The notes below the pieces were generated by a model. That model was not told the DNA's origin. It ran no database searches and was given only the letters and a program-made list of their open reading frames with translations. Source: Ornithodoros turicata (taxonomy: Eukaryota > Arthropoda > Arachnida > Ixodida > Argasidae). From it: a DNA stretch of 64,000 nt. The position numbers and the translations under genes were made by a program. Location: positions 27,574,213 through 27,638,212 of the forward strand of contig NC_088202.1 in NCBI RefSeq assembly GCF_037126465.1, given 5' to 3'. Shown here in pieces: positions 58,438-64,000 of this stretch (positions within the stretch are counted from its first letter, which is position 1; the number at the start of each line of letters is the position of its first letter).

Positions 58438-60885
58438 TCACCTGAAGACACTTGAAGTCACTTGAAAACATCTCGAGTCACCTAAAGTCGCTCGAAGTCA
58501 AGTGAAGACGTCTAGAGCCACATGAAGTCATCTGAAGTCACCTAAAGTCACTTGAAGACATCTGGAGTCACCCGAAGTCACTCAAAGTTATCTGAAGACG
58601 CCTAAAGCCACATCAAGCTATGTGGAGTCATCTGAAGTCACTTGAAGTCACCTGAAGACGTCTGAAGTCACTTGAAGCCACTTGGAGACATTTAGAGCCA
58701 CACCAAGACATCTGGAGTCACCTGAAGACATCTGTAGTCACTTGAAGACATCTGGAGTCATCTGAAGTCATTTGAAGTTACTTGAAGTCACTTGAAGACG
58801 TCTGCAGCCACGTCAAGACATCGGGAGTCATCTGAGGTCACTTGAAGACATCAGGGGACACCTCAAGTCACCTGCATCCATCTAGAGTCACCAAAAGCCA
58901 CCTGAAGACGCCTGGAATCCCCTGATCTCACACAAAGACACATCTAGAGTCTCTCGAGGTCGCCTGATGAGGTCTGCTGTAACCAGACATCACATGAAGT
59001 CGTCTGTAGTCACCAAGACGTCACCAATCATGTCGAGGAAGCTCATCGGCATAGAAGGCTGAGCCTGCACGAACAATACATCCTGGAACCACACTGGCCA
59101 CACCTGAAAAAAAAAATAAGATTGGGAAATTTGTTCACAGGAAAATGAATTATATGTTTCAAGTGCTTAGAGTAGTGCTTCCCAACATAGGTTATTCGGG
59201 GGATCCGTGATCATGACACCTGGGTTCCAGGAACCCACTGCTATAGCATACAAGCAATTGTTACTTAAATAATTCAAGGAAAATGATGCACGTACAAAGT
59301 TCGGGAGCTCAGATACTGAAGGCAAGACCACCGTAGCCCCCTAAACAGTGAGTTGCGGCTCCCAGGTTACTTGTGGCGGATTCGGAGTCGGTTTGTGATA
59401 TGAGTGGGAAATTTGAAAAATGGGAACTGCTCGTGATGTTATCAGACCATGTTCGGATCACTATTTTCCAACACAAAAACAAAAGCAGAAGGAACTCTTG
59501 GTAGTGAACATCGAGATATAACAATGTTAGTACTGTACAATTACACGAAGGTGTGTAACAAGTCACATGAAAAACCGGAAGATGTCTGGAGTCACTTGAA
59601 AACATCTCGAGTCACCTAAAGTCACTGGAAGTCAAATAAAGACGTCTAGAGCCACATGAAGTCATCTGAAGTCACCTAAAGTCACTTGAAGACATCTGGA
59701 GTCACCCGAAGTCACTCAAAGTCATCTGAAGACGTCTAAAGCCACATCAAGCTATCTGGAGCCACCTGAAGTCACTTGAAGTCACCTGAAGACGTGTGAA
59801 GTCGCTTGAAGCCACTTGGAGACGTTTAGAGCCACACCAAGACATCTGGAGTCACCTCAAGACATCTGGAGTCACCTGAAGTCATTTGAAGTCATTTGAA
59901 GACATCTGGAGTCATCTGAAGTCATTTGAAGTTACTTGAAGTCACTTGAAGACGTCTGCAGCCACGTCAAGACATCGGGAGTCATCTGAGGTCACTTGAA
60001 GACATCAGGGGACACCTCAAGGCACCTGCATGCATCTAGAGTCACCAAAAGCCACCTGAAGACGCCTGGAATCCCCTGATCTCACACAAAAACACATCTA
60101 GAGTCTCTCGAGGTCGCCTGATGAGGTCTGCTGTAACCAGATATCACATGAAGTCGTCTGTAGTCACCAAGACGTCACCAATCATGTCGAGGAAGCTCAT
60201 CGGCATAGAAGGCTGAGCCTGCATGAACAATCCATCCTGGAACCACACTGGCCACACCTGAAAAAAAAATAACATTGGGAAATTTGTTCACAGGAAAATG
60301 AATTATATGTTCCAAGTGCTTAGAGTAGTGCTTCCCAACGTAGGTTATTCGGGGGATCCGTGATCAAGGCACTGGAGTGTCAGGAACCCACTGCTACAGC
60401 ATAGAGGAAACTTATTTCAATTATTCAAGGATCACGATGCACATACATTGTTGTAGAGCTCAGATACTGTAAGGAAGACAAATGTAGCTCGCTAAACTGC
60501 GAGTTGCCACTTCCAATTTACTTGTGGCAGATTCGGAGTGCGTTCGTGATATGGCTAGCAAATTTTTAAAGGGGAACAGCACATGATGTCATCATACATT
60601 GTTCGGGCCATCATTTTCTGGACACAACAAGCAACAGAAGGAACTCCTGGTAATGAACTTTGTGATTTAACAAACAAGGTTAGTACCGTACAATTACACG
60701 AAGGTCTGTAACAAGGCACCGGAAGATGTCTGGGGTCACCTGAAGTCGCGTGGGGCATTTGAAGACATCTGGAGTCACCTGAAGTCACCCGAAGACATGT
60801 AGAGCCACGTCAAGACACCTCAAGTAACGTGAAGTCGCTTGAAGTCACATGAAGAAGTCTGAAGTCAGGTGGGCAGTAGTAGTAA
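58438..60885 (+). repeat. Satellite block III (right edge of the array)
   Basis: The decamer region continues from the hAT site, followed by a standard unique segment (anchor at 59303), another decamer region and a diverged type-C unique segment (about 60370-60720). A last short decamer run ends at gaagtctgaagtcagg, where LINE C starts. Confidence 0.85.
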
Positions 60886-61394
60886 GGAGTTTTTGAAAAT
60901 CAAGGAAGCTGCTGAGAAGCAGAGCATAAATAATAACACTGGTGACAACTGTGTTCGTTTAATCAACCTTTCACCATGGTAGAATTGTCATGAGCATTAT
61001 TATCATGTAAACAAACAGCACCAGGTCCAGATCGCATTACGTGTGCTATGTTGCAGAAGTTATCTGAAGCATCAAAGGAAGGTATACTTGACTTCTTCAG
61101 CTTAGTATGGAAGGAGGGTCGTTTTCCTTCACACTGGAAAGCAGCAACAATAATTCCATTTTTGAAACCGGGGAAGGATCCTTCCTGCCACTAGCTACAG
61201 GCCAATAGCTCTCACAAGTTGTCTAGGGAAGGCTTTTGAGAGGATGGTAAACAAACGCCTAGTATATTACCTTGAGGAAAATCAGTGCCTCAGCCAGTAC
61301 CAGTGTGGTTTCCGAGTTGCGTGCTCAACCGTCGATCATCTCGTTTGGTTAGAGACAACTATAAGGGAAGCCTTCGGTCAGGAAGGAGCATTAT
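60886..61394 (+). pseudogene. LINE C ORF2, start of reverse transcriptase, broken
   Basis: The frame reads APGPDRITCAMLQKLSEAS and WKEGRFPSHWKAATIIPFLK after an in-frame TGA at 60991. A short deletion in the SYRPIAL region near 61190 shifts it to MVNKRLVYYLEENQCLSQYQ. The TGA at 60991 matches the one at 27902 in LINE B. Confidence 0.75.
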
Positions 61395-63131
61395 TTGCCT
61401 GTCTTAGAAAAGGCCTACGACACTGCATGGCGATATGGAATCCTGAGTGACCCCTATGCTTTTGGAATACGCAGTCGTCTTCTACGCGGCATTGAGGGTT
61501 TCTTCCGGGGAAGAACTTTCAGAGGTCAGTCGTGCAATGCTGTATCACGTCCTTTCATCCAGGAAAACGGTGTTCCTCAGCGACCCGTTTTAAGTGTTGC
61601 ACTTTTTATTGTAAAGATGAACTCTGTAGCAAATGCCATACCGCCATCAGTCACATATTCACTATATGTAGATGACATTCAGATGTCTTATTCCTCATCT
61701 AACCTGGCTATATGCGAGTGCCAACTACAGTTAGTAATCAACAGTTTAGTCAGATGGTCCCACGAGACTGGATGCAGATTATCTCCTGAGAAGACCATCT
61801 GCGTTTGTTTTTCAAGAGTTAGGGGGCTGTTTGTTGAGCCTACACCTAGAATAGTCACACAAGATATAACTGTTCAGTCTGAACATAAATTCCTTGGACT
61901 GGTCTTTGATGCAAGGCTGACGTTTGGAGCACATATCAAGCACTTGAAGAAAAAGTGCATGAAATCACCAAGCCTGTTAAAAGTACTCTCACATCGGTCC
62001 TGGGGTGCAGATCGTAAAACACTGCATCAAATCTATTCCTCCACTGTCCTTTCAAGGTTGGACTATGGATGTGTAGTAGACGGATCAGCACGACCATCTA
62101 CTCTGAATATGTTAGAATCCGTACATCCTCAGGGACTGCGTCTGATCATTGGAGCCTTCCGAACGTCACCTATGGGAAAACTCTATGTAGAATGTGATGA
62201 GTGGTACTTAGGAAGGCGTCGATTCTATCTTAGCACTTCATATGCACTAAGAATAAGGGGTTATCCACACCATCCAGCACTTCGATGTGTTAAGGTGACA
62301 CACTACCAACAGCTCTTCCTGAACAAACTCTCTACGGTACCTCCGTTTAGCATGCATATGTCACAGATGACTGAGGACTACGGTTTTCCTGAGTATAATT
62401 CTATGATTGCAGAAACCAGCAAAAGAATTCCTCCATGGCAACCTCCCCTGAAATGCGACAAGTCTCTAACAAAGTTTAACAAGCGTGAAACCCCGAAAAC
62501 CGTCCTGCTCCAAAAATTTGAGACCGTAAAGGAAAGCTTTGGAAATCATGTGGAGCTATACACAGATGGCTCAAAGACAGACTATGGTGTTTCATGTGCA
62601 ATGGTTTCTCAATCAGGTACAAGATCTCACCGCTTGAAAAATATCATGTCCATCTTCACAGCAGAAATTTATGCAGTTATTTTAGCTATCAACTACGTCT
62701 TGCAGCATCACTTCAAATCTTCAGTTATATACACGGATTCACTCTGTGCCTTACAGGCTATATGTGTCATACGTAGAACAGAAAATCTCATTGTTCATCG
62801 TGCGAGATACCTAGCAAGTATAGTGACTAATAGATCTTATAAATTAGTTATTTGCTGGGTACCTAGCCATGTTGGGATACCTGGCAACGAACAGGCCGAT
62901 ACAGCTGCCGCAGTTGCCCTTTCCAGTGACATAACTCCCTTTGATATTCTTTCTCAAGACCATAAGCCTGTCGTGAAAAAAGCCATCAATAAAACATGGC
63001 AGCAACACTGGGACAAACACAGCAGCAAAAAGCTTCGTTTTGTTAAAAGCTGTGTAGGGAGCCCGACAATTTTGACAGTCGTATACATGAGGTCATCTCA
63101 TCACGGTTGCGGATCGGACACACTCTCTTAA
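61395..63131 (+). pseudogene. LINE C ORF2, reverse transcriptase palm to RNase H, 578 open codons
   Basis: This is the longest open LINE frame in the window, although it is only the 3' part of ORF2. It runs LEKAYDTAWRYGILSDPYAF, NGVPQRPVLSVALFIVK, then the catalytic box YVDD in YSLYVDDIQMSYSS, then VQSEHKFLGLVFDARLTF of the thumb and FYLSTSYALRIRGYPHHPAL. RNase H has ELYTDGSKTDYG (Asp), FTAEIYAVILAINY (Glu), VIYTDSLCALQAI (Asp) and WVPSHVGIPGNEQADTA (His/Asp), so all four catalytic positions are present. The usual QGSVLS before the palm box is QRPVLS. The frame shifts after RFVKSCVGSPT, so the end of ORF2 lies in another frame. Confidence 0.8.
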
Positions 63132-63375
63132 CAATGGATTTCTTCTTTGCAGAGAGGAGCCCCCTCAGTGTACGCACTGTGAGGAACAACTCTCTGTACT
63201 CCACATTTTTATCAAGTGCCCCATACATGAGTCCCATCGTCAACGCCATATTCATGAGTTTTATAAACATAATTTACTTCTCCACCGAGTCCTCCTGCTG
63301 GATGATAAGCCCTGGTTGCCGTTTTTAAGAATTTACAACTTTTTTAGAGACATTGACTGCCTATCAGCTATATAG
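63132..63375 (+). pseudogene. LINE C ORF2 C-terminal Cys/His tail, out of frame
   Basis: In a shifted frame the sequence reads REEPPQCTHCEEQLSVLHIF, IKCPIHESHRQRHIHEFYKH and IYNFFRDIDCLSAI to a TAG at 63373. The motif C-x2-C-x8-H-x4-C matches that of LINE A (CTRCGVHSSVLHVLITC). It is a putative zinc-binding end seen in I-type ORF2 proteins. Confidence 0.7.
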
Positions 63376-63546
63376 TCTTACATACGGTTTTACCACATCA
63401 GATGATGGTTTGTGTGACATTTTACAAAGCATATTGTTTTAGCGTAATCGTTTGATTTTTAACTGGTCATAACTTTCACCAAAGTTTTGGCGCACTATAG
63501 CCTTAGTTGCTTGTGCGCCATAAAACCTCAATCATCATCATCATCA
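63376..63546 (+). other. LINE C 3' untranslated region and CAT tail
   Basis: TTTTGGCGCACTATAGCC and GTGCGCCATAAAACCTC match the ends of the LINE A tail copies, followed by ATCATCATCATCATC. The complementary GGCGCA and TGCGCC words could pair. Confidence 0.75.
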
Positions 63547-64000
63547 GTTCACTCCAGGCATTTTCAGATGGCTTCAGACGCATTCACGTGACTTCAGGTG
63601 ACCCCAGACATCTTCAGGTGACCTCAGACGCCTTCAGATAGCTCCAGACATCTTCAGGTGACTTCAGGCATCTTCGAGAGGCTTCAGGTGACTGCAGACG
63701 TCTTCACTTGGATCTAGATGTCTTCGGGCAGCTTCATACGTCTTTAGGTGACTTCAGGTGACTCCATACACCTTCTGTAGACTACCGACATGTTCATTTG
63801 CCTTCAGGTGACGTAAGGTAACTCCAGACGTCTTCAGTTGACTTCAAGTGACTTCAGGAGTCTTTGTGTGATTCCAAATGACCCCAGACGTCTTCAAGGG
63901 ATTGCAGATGGCTCCAGACGTCTTCAGGACGCAGATGTCTTCGGGCGACTTCAGACGTCTTTGTGTGACTTGAGGTGACTTCAGACCTGTTCAGGTGACT
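63547..64000 (-). repeat. 10-bp minisatellite, reverse orientation, right flank of LINE C
   Basis: About 45 decamers (GTGACTTCAG, ACGTCTTCAG, ATGGCTCCAG variants) run in 10-bp register to the end of the window, reverse-complementary to the main array. The array continues past the window edge. Confidence 0.85.

Larger units (their letters stand above)
60886..63546 (+). mobile_element. LINE C: 3' half of an I-clade LINE with tail
   Basis: It begins inside ORF2 with gtttttgaaaatcaaggaag, the same point as 27803 in LINE B, and runs through reverse transcriptase, RNase H, the C-terminal Cys/His motif and a 3' untranslated region to a CAT tail at 63529-63546. It is followed at once by reverse-orientation minisatellite. 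Together with LINE B it would make a nearly complete element with a 0.9 kb overlap. Confidence 0.85.

Noticed and set aside
28721..60885. CRISPR-like reading of the regularly spaced short repeats
   Set aside because: The units are contiguous degenerate decamers without unique spacers, in a eukaryotic context with LINEs and introns.

Overview
This window is animal nuclear DNA, most likely from an arthropod and plausibly a hard tick. The reasons are spliced introns with GT/AG borders, mariner, MULE-like, hAT and CACTA-like DNA transposons, I-clade and CR1-type LINEs of the kind abundant in ixodid genomes, and no bacterial operon structure. The species assignment is inference. I see no convincing single-copy host gene. 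Almost everything recognisable is mobile or tandemly repeated DNA, and most of it is decayed.

Layout. 1-1398: nothing recognisable. 1399-9305 (minus): a six-exon MULE-like transposase pseudogene with FLYWCH/WRKY-like, DDE and SWIM regions, broken by two frameshifts and three nonsense codons. Its introns hold a hAT-like MITE (3555-4089), an internally deleted mariner with intact inverted repeats (5934-6672) and a second, diverged repeat (about 8442-9087). 10575-10670: a CCAAT/TATA promoter-like stretch just upstream of LINE A. 10665-23356 (plus): LINE A, an old I-clade LINE split by at least three insertions: a 3.1 kb block (12348-15499) with a 285-bp-arm inverted repeat, a 346 bp insert with a 10 bp target duplication (16611-16956), and a reverse-strand CR1-like LINE (18143-21655) followed by a perfect 120 bp-arm palindrome (21750-21995). 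Three successive LINE 3' ends follow (23061-23945), then a PIF/Harbinger scrap.

24795-64000 is one compound structure. LINE B (25070-28720) and LINE C (60886-63546) flank about 32 kb of satellite. They share about 0.9 kb of LINE sequence, including the same premature stop, so they look like a duplicated pair. The satellite monomer is about 1.14 kb: a unique segment of about 0.5 kb plus about 0.6 kb of an exactly 10-bp periodic minisatellite. In 42-55 kb, three monomers form a higher-order repeat of about 3.43 kb. The same 10-bp minisatellite flanks the outer sides of both LINE copies in the opposite orientation (24795-25065 and 63547-64000).

Two transposons sit in the satellite within 26 bp of the same monomer position. 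One is a 10,400 bp CACTA-like element (31345-41744) with CCCAG(T/C)AAACCA ends and a 2 bp AT duplication. It carries an uninterrupted 686-codon transposase and a 13-exon DUF4806-type gene whose splice phases all close. The other is a 2,944 bp non-autonomous hAT (55486-58429) with a perfect 8 bp duplication. The CACTA-like element is the only apparently complete, possibly still active unit here, and its two proteins would be expected to work together in its transposition.
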